Source: Nocardiopsis_B sediminis (GTDB lineage Bacteria > Actinomycetota > Actinomycetes > Streptosporangiales > Streptosporangiaceae). Taken from it: 64,000 nt of DNA. The stretch is from assembly GCF_042650565.1 (NCBI RefSeq), contig NZ_JBHSBH010000001.1:62001-126000 (forward strand). The letters run 5' to 3'. Below the pieces are notes generated by a model, which had not been told where the DNA came from, ran no database searches, and was given only the letters and a program-made list of their open reading frames with translations. Of this stretch, positions 1 through 7,870 are shown piece after piece. The position numbers were made by a program, and so were the translations under genes. Within the stretch, counting starts at the first letter, position 1, and each line of letters opens with the position of its first letter.

Positions 1-612
1 GTGCACGCCGAAGAGCCGGTGCCCGCCCAGCGCGAAGAACAGCAGCAGCGCGATGCCGAGGTTGAAGAAGAGGCTGGCCAGGAACAGCGCGATCGGGCTC
101 GACGGAAGGTCGGTCCCGGCGACGATGCCGTTGACGGTGCCGCCGTAGACGCTGATCGGCGAGAACCCGCCGGCCTGCGCGCCGTGGACCACCAGCATGC
201 CCATGAGCAGGGCGTTGATCCGGTAGGTGGCGGCGAAGCCGAGGGCGATGGGGGCGATGATCGCCACCGCCGCCGGGCCGAGCGCGCCCATGGCGGTGAG
301 GACGGCGGTGACGCCGAACATCACCCACGGGATCGCGGCGACCCACCCGCCGACGCCCTTGACCGCCCATCTGACCAGGAGGTCCACGGTGCCGTTGGCC
401 TGCGCTATCGCGAACAGGTAGGTGATGCCGACGAGGATCAGGAACAGGTCAGCGGGGAAGCCGCCGAGGATGGTCTCGACGTCCATACCCAGGACGAACG
501 TTCCCACGAGGAACGCCGCAACGAAGGCGATCGCGCCCATGTTCACGGGCAGCAGCGTGGCGATGACGAACATCGCCGCCAGTACGAGGATCGTGATGAT
601 TTCTGGAGGCAT
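1..612 (-). CDS. MatC-like dicarboxylate carrier, N-terminal part (truncated by window edge)
   Basis: The frame is open from an ATG at 612 to the window edge, giving the first 204 residues. It opens MPPEIITILVLAAMFVIATL and continues as hydrophobic helices broken by short polar loops, including GALGPAAVAIIAPIALGF and a segment GFSPISVYGGTVNGIVAG. This is the pattern of the MatC N-terminal family and the wider ion-transporter superfamily, whose members carry malonate, succinate or similar dicarboxylates across the cytoplasmic membrane. The substrate cannot be read from the sequence. No other start in frame lies between the ATG and the upstream region. It is transcribed away from the XRE/DUF397 operon and has its own candidate promoter. 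The C-terminal half lies outside the window. Confidence 0.8.
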   Translation of the reverse strand, partial: MPPEIITILVLAAMFVIATLLPVNMGAIAFVAAFLVGTFVLGMDVETILGGFPADLFLILVGITYLFAIAQANGTVDLLVRWAVKGVGGWVAAIPWVMFGVTAVLTAMGALGPAAVAIIAPIALGFAATYRINALLMGMLVVHGAQAGGFSPISVYGGTVNGIVAGTDLPSSPIALFLASLFFNLGIALLLFFALGGHRLFGVH

Positions 613-702
613 GGCAGACAGGTCCCAGCCGTTCGAAATGGGGATGCAGTAGGGCAAGCGGGTCAACTGCTGTGAACCAGCTCATAAGGAACAGTGGCCT
701 AG

Positions 703-731
703 CCAATATGCCAGCCCCCTTGCTTGTCAAG
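703..731 (-). promoter_or_regulatory. candidate promoter of the MatC-like gene
   Basis: On the minus strand a perfect -35 box TTGACA (731-726) is followed after 17 bases by TATTGG (708-703), an imperfect -10. It points at the transporter start about 90 bases downstream. The -35 match is seen directly; promoter activity is inferred. Confidence 0.4.
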
Positions 732-891
732 TACTGATCATGCCGTGTACCTGCGACGAGACCAGATCGCGACCCACCGCCACGCCGCTCCTCCCCGACC
801 TGACACCCGAGAACCCCGACACAGCGGGGACCGTGCGATCCGGCCCCTGCCTCTTCCTGCTTCGGGCGGACGGTCAAGATCCCCGTGACAG

Positions 892-931
892 CACTGGGCC
901 CTCGGACCGGATCCGGTCCGAGGGCCCAGTG
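892..931 (-). terminator. 40-bp perfect palindrome, probable terminator
   Basis: The whole 40 bases form a perfect inverted repeat centred on GGATCC, with arms beginning CACTGGGCCCTCGGACC. It starts 11 bases beyond the stop of the last DUF397 gene, so it is well placed to end that operon. There is no U-tract, as is common for actinobacterial terminators. Confidence 0.7.
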
Positions 932-942
932 ACGAGCGCGCG

Positions 943-1119
943 CTACAGCCGCCCGAGGTCGGCGATGAGAGCGACCCACTCCCCCGCGGGAACGGCCAAC
1001 ACGGCCGCCCCCCGATGCTGGGTGTCCCGGATACGGGTGACCGAGCCCTCTGCGACCTCGACACAGTTGGCATACGACTCGCTGTAGCTCGACTTGTGCC
1101 ACGCCTCATGCTGCGTCAT
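943..1119 (-). CDS. DUF397 domain protein (copy 2)
   Basis: A 58-residue protein made of one DUF397 domain, beginning MTQHEAWHKSSYSES and containing NCVEVAE, RIRDTQH and the C-terminal EWVALIADLGRL. DUF397 proteins are small actinobacterial proteins of unknown biochemistry, normally paired with an XRE/DUF5753 regulator as in the Streptomyces whiJ and abaA type loci, where they are linked to differentiation or thought to modulate the regulator. It follows the first DUF397 copy after 17 bases and is nearly identical to it, so the pair arose by tandem duplication. The start is set by the conserved N-terminus and by the short gap to the gene before it. Confidence 0.88.
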   Translation of the reverse strand: MTQHEAWHKSSYSESYANCVEVAEGSVTRIRDTQHRGAAVLAVPAGEWVALIADLGRL

Positions 1120-1136
1120 TGATGATCTCCTCGGCT

Positions 1137-1313
1137 CTACAGGCGACCGAGGTCGGCAACGAGGGCCACCCACTCCCTGGCGGGAACGGCCAGCACGGCC
1201 GCTCCCCGATGTTGGGTATCCCGGATACGGGTGACCGGGCCCTCTGCGACCTCGACGCAGTTGGACATCGATTCGCTGTAGCTCGACTTGTGCCACGCGT
1301 CATGCTGCGCCAT
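1137..1313 (-). CDS. DUF397 domain protein (copy 1)
   Basis: A 58-residue DUF397 protein beginning MAQHDAWHKSSYSES and ending EWVALVADLGRL. It differs from its downstream twin at only a few positions, mostly in the first 25 residues (SMSN against SYAN, EGPV against EGSV). Its start lies 14 bases inside the 3' end of the XRE gene, so translation is probably coupled to that regulator. Role as for the twin: a likely partner or modulator of the XRE protein. The biochemical function of the family is not known. Confidence 0.88.
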   Translation of the reverse strand: MAQHDAWHKSSYSESMSNCVEVAEGPVTRIRDTQHRGAAVLAVPAREWVALVADLGRL

Positions 1314-2070
1314 TGATGATCTCCTGGATTCTGCTGCGGGAGTCGGCGGGGTTGAGTGCCCAGTTCGCAATCGTACTGAGCGCCGATGAATAGCGCATCA
1401 CTTCGGAAGGGTGATCGATGACCGAGACGCCCGAACCGTGCTCGGCCAAGGCAATCGGCAGCCGGTCATGGAACGACAGCACGCGAACCGGCCCGATCGC
1501 TGGCATCAGGTACCCGTCCGGGACGATCTGCACGGAGACCCTGTGGCTGACTTCCAACAGGTGCGGAAGCGCGCATGAAGCAGCACTCCCGGCCGTGCGT
1601 ACGACAAGGTCCGGAATGGCAATCGAGATGATCGGCCCCTCGTCCCGCAGAAGGTATCCGCTCCGCTCGACGCGTTCCTTGACCATTGATGCGATCCGCT
1701 CGTCGCTCAAGGCCGGAAAACCCGCCCGGAAAATCGCCTCGCTGTACCCCGGTGACTGAACAACTCCAGGAAGCAGCCCGGGGTGGTTACACCGGATCTC
1801 GGCCGCCATCGCGTCGAGGTCGGTGACGCGCCGCAGCCATTCCGGCTGGGCGGCCCGGCGTTTGTCCTCCATCCAGCGACGGGCGAGCATGCCTCCCGCG
1901 CCGAGGGCTTCGTCGAGCCTTACCGCCGTTTCTTTGTCCTTCGGTGACCTGCGGCCCGTGCAGAAGGCTGAGATCTGCGCACGGCTCCAGCCAGTCGCCT
2001 TGGCCAATTGGCCCTGGTTCATGCTCGCCATTTCCAGCTGATAGCGGAGGGACTCCGCGAAATCGTTCAT
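1300..2070 (-). CDS. XRE-family regulator with DUF5753 domain
   Basis: A 256-residue protein starting MNDFAESLRYQLEMASMNQG. Residues about 8-62 form a helix-turn-helix (QLAKATGWSRAQISAFCTG) and the rest matches the DUF5753 ligand- or partner-binding domain (HPGLLPGVVQSPGYSEAIFR; later HLLEVSHRVSVQIVP). This architecture with an adjacent DUF397 gene is a standard actinobacterial pair related to WhiJ, which controls development in Streptomyces. The ATG at 2070 is chosen over an upstream in-frame start because the family begins a few residues before the HTH. It is first in a three-gene operon with both DUF397 genes. Its DNA target is not evident. Confidence 0.88.
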   Translation of the reverse strand: MNDFAESLRYQLEMASMNQGQLAKATGWSRAQISAFCTGRRSPKDKETAVRLDEALGAGGMLARRWMEDKRRAAQPEWLRRVTDLDAMAAEIRCNHPGLLPGVVQSPGYSEAIFRAGFPALSDERIASMVKERVERSGYLLRDEGPIISIAIPDLVVRTAGSAASCALPHLLEVSHRVSVQIVPDGYLMPAIGPVRVLSFHDRLPIALAEHGSGVSVIDHPSEVMRYSSALSTIANWALNPADSRSRIQEIINGAA

Positions 2071-2234
2071 GGCACCAGGCTGGGGCGAGGTCCACTGCCG
2101 TGTCCGGCGAATCGGTGAAAGCAACAAGAACGTGTCCATCGCGCCAGGTCAGAGCGAGTACCACCCACGAGCACGCAATCGCCCCGCTGTGGAGGGAACC
2201 GCGAACGCGCAGCTCAGCGCACTACCTCCTGCTG

Positions 2235-3398
2235 TCACTCACAACGGGTCAGTACCACCGTCGCCAGTGCCGCGTCCCGGGGAAGGGTGAGGTCGAGGGT
2301 GGTGACGTCGCGGAAGCGGTGGAGGCGGTTGAGGACCGTGTTGCGGTGGCAGAACAAGGCCTCGGCCGTGGCGCGGACCGAGCCGGTGTGGAGGAAGGCG
2401 CGGGCGGTCTCCAGGACCCGGGTGCGCTCGTCGTCGGGGAGGTCGCGCAGCGGGCGCACCAGGTCGGCGGTGAAGTCAGGGGCGATGCTCGTCAGGTGCT
2501 CGGCGGCGAGCCGGTCCCATACTTCGGCCATCGTGGCCGGGCCGGTCGCGGCCGGCGGCAGGGCGCGCAGGATGCGCAGGGCCGTCCGGGCGCGGGCGGG
2601 GACCGCACCCAGGCCCTCGACCTCGCCGGAGTGGCCGCAGCGCAGCCCGGCGAGGCGCTCACGGGAGCCGAACGCGCGCAGGGCCCCGGTGCCGGCGCCG
2701 CCCCAGAAGGCCACCACGGCGTCGTCCAGGTCGGTGCTGAACGCCGGCAGGCCGCCGGAGGCGGCCCGGGCGATCACGGCGTCCAGCCGCTCCCGGTCGG
2801 CGTGGCCCACGGCGACCACCTCGAACACCCCCTCCTCGGGCACGCCGAGCGTCCCGGCGATCTGCCGCAGCAGCCCCGGCGACGGGTCGGCGGAGCTGAA
2901 CAAGGTGGAGACCATGGCCCGCCGGCGGCTGAGGTCCAGCTGGGTGCGCGCCGCACTCTCGCGCACGTAGCCGAGGTGCACCTCGCTCGCGAAGTCGTCG
3001 ACCGCCCGCCACAGCTCGTCCACGTGCGAGATCAGCACCGGCATGTCGGTGGTGCGCGAGACCCACAGCAGCGTCGACCACAGGATCGTGAAGTCCTCGC
3101 GGACGGTGGCGACCAGGCCCTCCAGCGCCACCCCCTGCCCGGCGCGCACCACCCCGATGCGCCGCGGCAGGTCGGCGAGGTCGGCCGGCGGGCGGCCCTC
3201 GATCAGCCGGCCCAGCAGGTAGCGGAAGGCGTCGATGGAGGACGACTTGAAGTCCTCCTCCGCGACCAGCCCGCCGTAGTAGCGGGATCCGCCCTCCAGG
3301 TGGCGCATCAGGCCGTCGATGAGCAGGTGGTCGCGCTCGGCCAGCTCACCCAGCAGCGCCTTCCAGCGCGGCAGCGTCTCGCGGCGGCGGCGCGCCAT
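2235..3398 (-). CDS. PucR-family transcriptional regulator
   Basis: A 387-residue protein. The C-terminus carries the PucR-type helix-turn-helix (TAEALFCHRNTVLNRLHRFR), and the central part has the GGDEF-like region common in this family. The N-terminal third (RYYGGLVAEEDFKSSSIDAF) resembles the RsbRD-like N-domain of actinobacterial PucR proteins. PucR regulators often control purine, allantoin or amino-acid catabolism and respond to a metabolite. The ATG at 3398 is preceded by GGAGGGGGAG about 13 bases upstream. It is divergent from the MHS transporter and amidohydrolase genes, which are its likely targets, and the shared intergenic region has a repeated 15-bp motif. Confidence 0.85.
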   Translation of the reverse strand: MARRRRETLPRWKALLGELAERDHLLIDGLMRHLEGGSRYYGGLVAEEDFKSSSIDAFRYLLGRLIEGRPPADLADLPRRIGVVRAGQGVALEGLVATVREDFTILWSTLLWVSRTTDMPVLISHVDELWRAVDDFASEVHLGYVRESAARTQLDLSRRRAMVSTLFSSADPSPGLLRQIAGTLGVPEEGVFEVVAVGHADRERLDAVIARAASGGLPAFSTDLDDAVVAFWGGAGTGALRAFGSRERLAGLRCGHSGEVEGLGAVPARARTALRILRALPPAATGPATMAEVWDRLAAEHLTSIAPDFTADLVRPLRDLPDDERTRVLETARAFLHTGSVRATAEALFCHRNTVLNRLHRFRDVTTLDLTLPRDAALATVVLTRCE

Positions 3399-3531
3399 GT
3401 TCTGCACGGGCTCCCCCTCCCCCGATGGCCGGCGGCGCCGCCGGTGCGTGTCACGTCGGGGTAACCGGCGTGCTTCCCCGCGGGGCGATTCGCGCCGATC
3501 GCGGCGCCCTGCCGGAAAAGTCGCACCCCCG

Positions 3532-3600
3532 GATGTGCGGATGCACAATCATAGCGGGGCAGACCGTGGCATTTTCGCACGTGACGATATGCGGGTGCAC
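3532..3600. promoter_or_regulatory. paired direct repeats, candidate PucR operator
   Basis: Two copies of GATRTGCGGRTGCAC lie at 3532-3546 and 3586-3600 (13 of 15 identical), 54 bases apart start to start. The first also contains the inverted repeat TGTGC-GGAT-GCACA (3534-3547). They sit between the divergent PucR and transporter genes, so binding by the PucR protein is a reasonable inference. Confidence 0.45.
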
Positions 3601-3616
3601 TACCTACGATCGCCGC

Positions 3617-4957
3617 ATGAACGATTCCGCCCCACCCGGAACCACCGCCGGCAGGCCGGCCACCGCGCCGCCCGCACTCGACGAGAAGACCGCGTCGAAG
3701 GTCGCCATCGGAGCGCTCGTCGGCAACGCGCTCGAGTGGTACGACTTCTTCCTCTTCACCACCGCCGCCGCCCTCGTCTTCAACGTCCAGTACTTCGTCT
3801 CCGACGACGCCGTCACCTCCGCACTGGCGTCCTTCGCGACGCTGGCCGTGGGCTTCATCGCGCGCCCGCTGGGCGGCCTGCTGTTCGGCCGGATGGGCGA
3901 CCGCGTGGGGCGCCGCACCACCCTGCTGGTCACCATCGTCCTCATCGGCGTCACCACCGGGCTCATCGGCCTGCTGCCCAACTTCTTCACCATCGGCCTG
4001 GCCGCCCCCGTCCTGCTGACCCTGCTGCGCGTCGTCCAGGGCCTGGCGCTGGGCGGCGAGTGGAGCGGCGCCATCATCATCGCCGTCGAGCACGCTCCCC
4101 CCGCCAAGCGCGGGCGCTTCGCCGCCCTCCCCCAGATCGGCTCGCCCATCGGCACCCTCATGTCCTCGGGCGCGTTCGTGCTGGTCTCCCTCCTGTCCCA
4201 GGACACCTTCGACTCCTGGGGCTGGCGCCTGCCGTTCCTGGCGGCGATCCCCCTGCTGCTCGTGGGGCTGTTCATCCGCACCCAGCTGGAGGAGTCCCCC
4301 GAGTTCACCCGGCTCCTGGAGAACAACGAGGTCGCCCACGCCCCGATCTCCACCGTCCTCCGCGAGTCCTGGCGCCAGGTCCTGGCCGGCGCGGCCGTCG
4401 CCTTCCTCGGCATGGGCGGGTTCTACCTGGTCACCACCTTCGTCATCAGCTACGGCACCCGCATCCTGGAGCTGGACTCCACCCTGCTGCTCATCGGCAC
4501 CCTCTCGGCCGCCACCGTGGAGATCGGCGTCATCGTCGTCGCCGGGCGCCTGACCGAGGCGTTCGGGGCCAGCCGCGTGGTCGTCGTCGGCGGCCTGGCC
4601 ACCGCACTGGCGGCCTTCCCGGTGTTCTGGCTCATCGAGACCGCCAACCCGCTGCTGGTCGTGCTGGGCATGACCCTGGGCGTGGCCGGCCTGTCCTTCC
4701 CCTACGGCGCATGCGGCACCGCGCTGGCCGGACTGTTCCGGCCCCAGCTGCGCTACAGCGGGGTCGCCATCGCCTCCAACGGCGCCGCCATGCTCAGCGG
4801 ATGCGTCCCGCTGATCGCCACGGCGGTCTTCGCCGCCAGCGGCGACCAGATCTGGACCGCGGCGGCCCTGTTCGTCACCATCGCCCTCATCACCGTCGCC
4901 GGGGGCCTGCTCACCCCGCGGCTGAGCATCGCCGAGGCCGGCGTCACCCGCCGCTGA
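3617..4957 (+). CDS. MFS transporter, metabolite:H+ symporter (MHS) family
   Basis: A 446-residue, 12-helix membrane protein. Diagnostic MHS/MFS features are GNALEWYDFFLFTTAAALVF near residue 35, the loop GRMGDRVGRRTT, and QGLALGGEWSGAIIIAVEH in helix 5. The family takes up carboxylates and osmolytes (citrate, shikimate, proline/betaine, dicarboxylates) with protons; the substrate here is not known. The ATG at 3617 is chosen because the conserved N-terminus follows it closely and an upstream extension would be basic and non-conserved. The M20 hydrolase begins 83 bases downstream, so the pair probably imports and then hydrolyses an amide, ureido or hydantoin-type compound. Confidence 0.88.
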   Translation: MNDSAPPGTTAGRPATAPPALDEKTASKVAIGALVGNALEWYDFFLFTTAAALVFNVQYFVSDDAVTSALASFATLAVGFIARPLGGLLFGRMGDRVGRRTTLLVTIVLIGVTTGLIGLLPNFFTIGLAAPVLLTLLRVVQGLALGGEWSGAIIIAVEHAPPAKRGRFAALPQIGSPIGTLMSSGAFVLVSLLSQDTFDSWGWRLPFLAAIPLLLVGLFIRTQLEESPEFTRLLENNEVAHAPISTVLRESWRQVLAGAAVAFLGMGGFYLVTTFVISYGTRILELDSTLLLIGTLSAATVEIGVIVVAGRLTEAFGASRVVVVGGLATALAAFPVFWLIETANPLLVVLGMTLGVAGLSFPYGACGTALAGLFRPQLRYSGVAIASNGAAMLSGCVPLIATAVFAASGDQIWTAAALFVTIALITVAGGLLTPRLSIAEAGVTRR

Positions 4958-5040
4958 CCCCGCCACCCCCCGCACCCCACCGACACCGCGCCGCCGCCCC
5001 CCTGCACCGGCGGCGGCGCAGCCTGCGAGGAGCCCACCCC

Positions 5041-6324
5041 ATGACCGAGCCCAGCACCACCCCCGCCCGCCCCGCCGGCGACGACGACCGCGCCGTCCTG
5101 GCCGACTTCGCCGAGCTGTCCGCCATCGGTGCCACCGACGCCGGCGGCGTGGAGCGCCAGGCCGCCACCGACGCCGACGCCCGCACCCGCGCCTGGCTGA
5201 CCCGGTGGTTGCACGACCGCGGCTTCACCACCACCACCGACCGCATCGGCAACCTCTTCGGCCTGCGGGAATGGGTCCCCGGCGCGCCCTATGTACTGGT
5301 CGGCTCCCACCTGGACTCCCAGCCGCGCGGCGGGCGCTACGACGGCGCCTACGGCGTGCTGGCCGCCGCCCACGCCGCCCACCGGGCCGACCGCGCCTTC
5401 GCCGCATCGGGCACCGCCCCGGCGTTCAACGTCGCCGTGGTCGACTGGTTCAACGAGGAGGGCTCCCGCTTCAAACCGAGCATGATGGGCAGCGCCGTCT
5501 ACACCGGCAAGATGGACCTGGAGGAGGCCTGGGCGGTCACCGACACCGCCGGGGTGACGGTCAAGGAGGCGCTGGCCGCCATCGGCGCCCTCGGCGAGCA
5601 GGACGGCCCCCGCGCCGCCTTCGCCGCCGAGATCCACATCGAACAGGGCCGCATCCTGGACCGCGAAGGGGTGCGCATCGGCCTGGTGGAGTCCAACTGG
5701 GCCGCGCACAAGTACCAGATCTCCGTCCTGGGCGACCAGTCCCACACCGGCTCCACCGCCATGGAGGACCGCCGGGACGCGCTGCTGGGGGCGGCGCGCG
5801 TGATCGTCGCCCTCCGCGAGCTGGCCGACCGCTACCCCGGGGTGCTGCACACCTCCGCCGGGCAGATCTTCGTCCACCCCAACTCCCCGGTGGTGGTGGC
5901 CCGCGAGGCCCAGCTCCACCTCGACCTGCGCTCGGCGGACCCCGATGTGCTCCAGGAGGCCGACGCCCTGCTCGACCGGGAGTTCGCGGCGATCGAGGCC
6001 TCGACCGGCGTGCGCATCGTCAAGACCGGCGACCACGTGTGGCCGGTGACCCCCTACCAGCCCGAAGGGGTCGCCCTGGCGCGGGCGGCCGCCGAGGAGC
6101 TGGGGCTGTCGCACCGCCCGATGCTGACGCTGGCCGGGCACGACTCCACCCACCTCAAGGACATCGTGCCCACGGTCATGCTGTTCGTCCCCAGCGTCGA
6201 GGGGGTCTCCCACAACGAGCGGGAGTTCACCCGCGACGCCGACATCTGCGCCGGCGTCGACCTGCTCACCCGGGTCGTCCAGCGCCTGTGCACGGGCGCC
6301 CTGGACGGGGGACGGTCCAGGTGA
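5041..6324 (+). CDS. M20-family Zn-dependent amidohydrolase (carbamoylase/allantoate amidohydrolase type)
   Basis: A 427-residue protein of the N-carbamoyl-L-amino-acid hydrolase / allantoate amidohydrolase / beta-ureidopropionase group. Metal-ligand motifs are in order: GSHLDSQPRGGRYDGAYG (from about residue 88), NEEGSRF (about 138), EIHIEQG (about 198), and near the end GHDSTHLKD and GVSHNE. SHTGSTAMEDRRD marks the dimerisation-domain substrate region. These enzymes hydrolyse C-N bonds in carbamoyl or ureido compounds in the cytoplasm using two metal ions. Which substrate is used cannot be told from sequence; the PucR regulator and MHS transporter next door are compatible with purine-derived ureides or hydantoin products. 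A GAGGAG ribosome site precedes the ATG. Confidence 0.87.
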   Translation: MTEPSTTPARPAGDDDRAVLADFAELSAIGATDAGGVERQAATDADARTRAWLTRWLHDRGFTTTTDRIGNLFGLREWVPGAPYVLVGSHLDSQPRGGRYDGAYGVLAAAHAAHRADRAFAASGTAPAFNVAVVDWFNEEGSRFKPSMMGSAVYTGKMDLEEAWAVTDTAGVTVKEALAAIGALGEQDGPRAAFAAEIHIEQGRILDREGVRIGLVESNWAAHKYQISVLGDQSHTGSTAMEDRRDALLGAARVIVALRELADRYPGVLHTSAGQIFVHPNSPVVVAREAQLHLDLRSADPDVLQEADALLDREFAAIEASTGVRIVKTGDHVWPVTPYQPEGVALARAAAEELGLSHRPMLTLAGHDSTHLKDIVPTVMLFVPSVEGVSHNEREFTRDADICAGVDLLTRVVQRLCTGALDGGRSR

Positions 6325-6369
6325 GGCCGGCAGGGCGATGAGCGGATCCGCTCCCGGAAGCCGGCACCT
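6322..6369. terminator. bidirectional terminator between convergent genes
   Basis: A GCCGGC arm at 6326-6331 pairs with a second GCCGGC at 6360-6365 (flanked by AGGT and ACCT), and a perfect 14-bp palindrome GAGCGGATCCGCTC lies inside at 6340-6353. It fills the 45-base gap between the convergent hydrolase and TetR genes. Confidence 0.55.
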
Positions 6370-6993
6370 CTAGGCCCCGTACCTGGCCTCCATGGTGGCC
6401 ACGGCCTCGGCCACCGCGCGTTCCATCGACGCCCGGGAGGGGGACCAGTCCACGAGCAGCATGCGCGGCCACAGCACATAGTCGGCGATCATCCCGAGAA
6501 ACTGTGTGGCGGCGGTATCGGCGTCGTCGAACCGGGCGGTCCCGGCGTCGCGCTCGGCCTCGAGGTAGCGGCGCACCGAGGAGAAGTAGGGCATCTTGCC
6601 GAGGTCGAACTGGGCGCGGCCGAGTTCGGGGAAGCGCGGTGCCTCGGCGATGACGATGCGGTAGAGGGACACCATGCCGGGCCGGGTGAGCAGGTCCACG
6701 TAGCCGTTGCCGATGGCGGTGAGCCCGGCGCGCAGGTCCCCGGGGGCGGGTTCGGGATGGCCGCCCCCCTCCGTCGGTCGCCAGTAGTCGGTGACGATGG
6801 CGTCGAACAGGGCGGCCTTGGTGGAGAACTGCTTGAACAGGGTGGCCCTCGATACCCCGGCGGATTCGGCGATCCGGGCGAGCGACGTGCCGTCGTAGCC
6901 GGTCTCCAGGAACAACTCGGTGGCGGCCTCCATGATGGCCGCCCGCTTCTGCTCGGCCACCCGCCGGTGGTAACTCGAAGGCTCCGTGGTCAT
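6370..6993 (-). CDS. TetR-family repressor
   Basis: A 207-residue protein. The N-terminal TetR helix-turn-helix is clear (EAATELFLETGYDGTSLARI followed by AESAGVSRATLFKQFSTKAA); the C-terminal domain resembles the AcrR/TetR_C_7 type (IVIAEAPRFPELG), common in regulators of efflux or detoxification genes. No obvious target gene is adjacent, as the neighbours are a convergent hydrolase and a second TetR gene in the same direction. A 14-bp inverted repeat at 7020-7033, about 27 bases upstream of the ATG, suggests it represses itself. Confidence 0.87.
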   Translation of the reverse strand: MTTEPSSYHRRVAEQKRAAIMEAATELFLETGYDGTSLARIAESAGVSRATLFKQFSTKAALFDAIVTDYWRPTEGGGHPEPAPGDLRAGLTAIGNGYVDLLTRPGMVSLYRIVIAEAPRFPELGRAQFDLGKMPYFSSVRRYLEAERDAGTARFDDADTAATQFLGMIADYVLWPRMLLVDWSPSRASMERAVAEAVATMEARYGA

Positions 6994-7019
6994 GGGGGAA
7001 GTCTAGCGATCAGCGAGGT

Positions 7020-7033
7020 GAGTCACTTGACTC
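7020..7033. promoter_or_regulatory. inverted repeat, candidate TetR operator
   Basis: GAGTCA-CT-TGACTC, perfect 6-bp arms with a 2-base centre, placed 27 bases upstream of the TetR start at 6993. Typical size and position for autoregulation; binding is inferred. Confidence 0.45.
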
Positions 7034-7038
7034 GTCGG

Positions 7039-7710
7039 TCAGTCCCCCTCGGTCGCCGCCGGGACGGGTGCGTCGATCACGGGCGGGGTCCCCGGCAGCG
7101 GGCTGGGCCGGTCGGTGCGCAGGCCGTCCAGGACGATCTGGAGGTTGCGGTCCCACTGCCCCTTGTCGGAGCGCATGCCCAGGGTGCGCGCGACGGTCGC
7201 CACGGCCGCCAGCATGAACGGCAGGTCCTCCCAGGCGACGTCGGTGCGCATCGCACCGGCCTCCTGCGCGCGCTCCACCAGTTTGCGCATCCGCACGCGC
7301 AGCTCGGCGAAGGGGCGTTCGAGGATCAGCGCGCAGTCGCCGCCCAGCGCGTCATTGATGCCACAGCTCTCGGTGCGCAGCCGGACATAATCCGTGGCGA
7401 ACCCGCAGAACGCCTCCCAGGGGTCGGGGTGCTCCAGCGCGCGGTCGGCCTTGCCGACGAGCTCGCCCAGCACCTCGCTGAGCACCGCCTCCAGCAGCGC
7501 CTCGCGCGAGGGGACACGGCGGTAGAAGGTCCCCACGCCCACCCCGGCCCGGCGGGCGATCTCGTGGGCGGTGACGTCGACGCCGACCTCGGCGACGGCG
7601 ACCCGCGCCGCGACCACCAGTCGTTCGACGTTGCGTTGCGCATCCAGCCGCGGCCTGCGTCCCGACTCATCTGCGAGCAGCCGTTGGACGGCGCTCTGCG
7701 TGTCGACCAT
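7039..7710 (-). CDS. TetR-family repressor
   Basis: A 223-residue TetR protein with N-terminal HTH (TAHEIARRAGVGVGTFYRRV, then PSREALLEAV) and the SBP/TetR_C_33-like C-terminus with LGMRSDKGQWDRNLQIVLDG near the end. The ATG at 7710 is used because upstream in-frame codons encode only a Cys/Arg/His-rich, non-conserved stretch. It is divergent from the GNAT gene (161-base gap) and lies 45 bases upstream of the other TetR gene, so both regulators may share a transcript. Its effector and targets are not known. Confidence 0.85.
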   Translation of the reverse strand: MVDTQSAVQRLLADESGRRPRLDAQRNVERLVVAARVAVAEVGVDVTAHEIARRAGVGVGTFYRRVPSREALLEAVLSEVLGELVGKADRALEHPDPWEAFCGFATDYVRLRTESCGINDALGGDCALILERPFAELRVRMRKLVERAQEAGAMRTDVAWEDLPFMLAAVATVARTLGMRSDKGQWDRNLQIVLDGLRTDRPSPLPGTPPVIDAPVPAATEGD

Positions 7711-7870
7711 GCGCGGGATTCTACAACCGCAACGGGCTCGATTCCGGTGATGATGCGCACGTTGGGGCGCGCGAGAACAGCGGGCGTGGCGGCAAGGCCC
7801 CGTTGTCGACACCTCGGCGCCGCAGCGGGCACCATGATGGCTCCAGGACGGCGACAGAAGCGGAGAGTCG

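Larger units (their letters stand above)
613..942. other. intergenic region, no gene seen
   Basis: 330 bases between the transporter start and the end of the second DUF397 gene. It holds the candidate promoter at 703-731 and the 40-bp palindrome at 892-931. I see no credible coding frame. Confidence 0.6.

Noticed and set aside
1944..3464. A 506-residue plus-strand frame opposite the XRE and PucR genes
   Set aside because: Compositionally unlike proteins and antisense to two genes with clear domains.
3319..6324. A single 1001-residue plus-strand frame spanning the PucR region, transporter and hydrolase
   Set aside because: The first 570 residues are Arg/His-rich antisense or out-of-frame translation; the real genes are the PucR gene on the minus strand, the transporter in another frame and the hydrolase starting at 5041.
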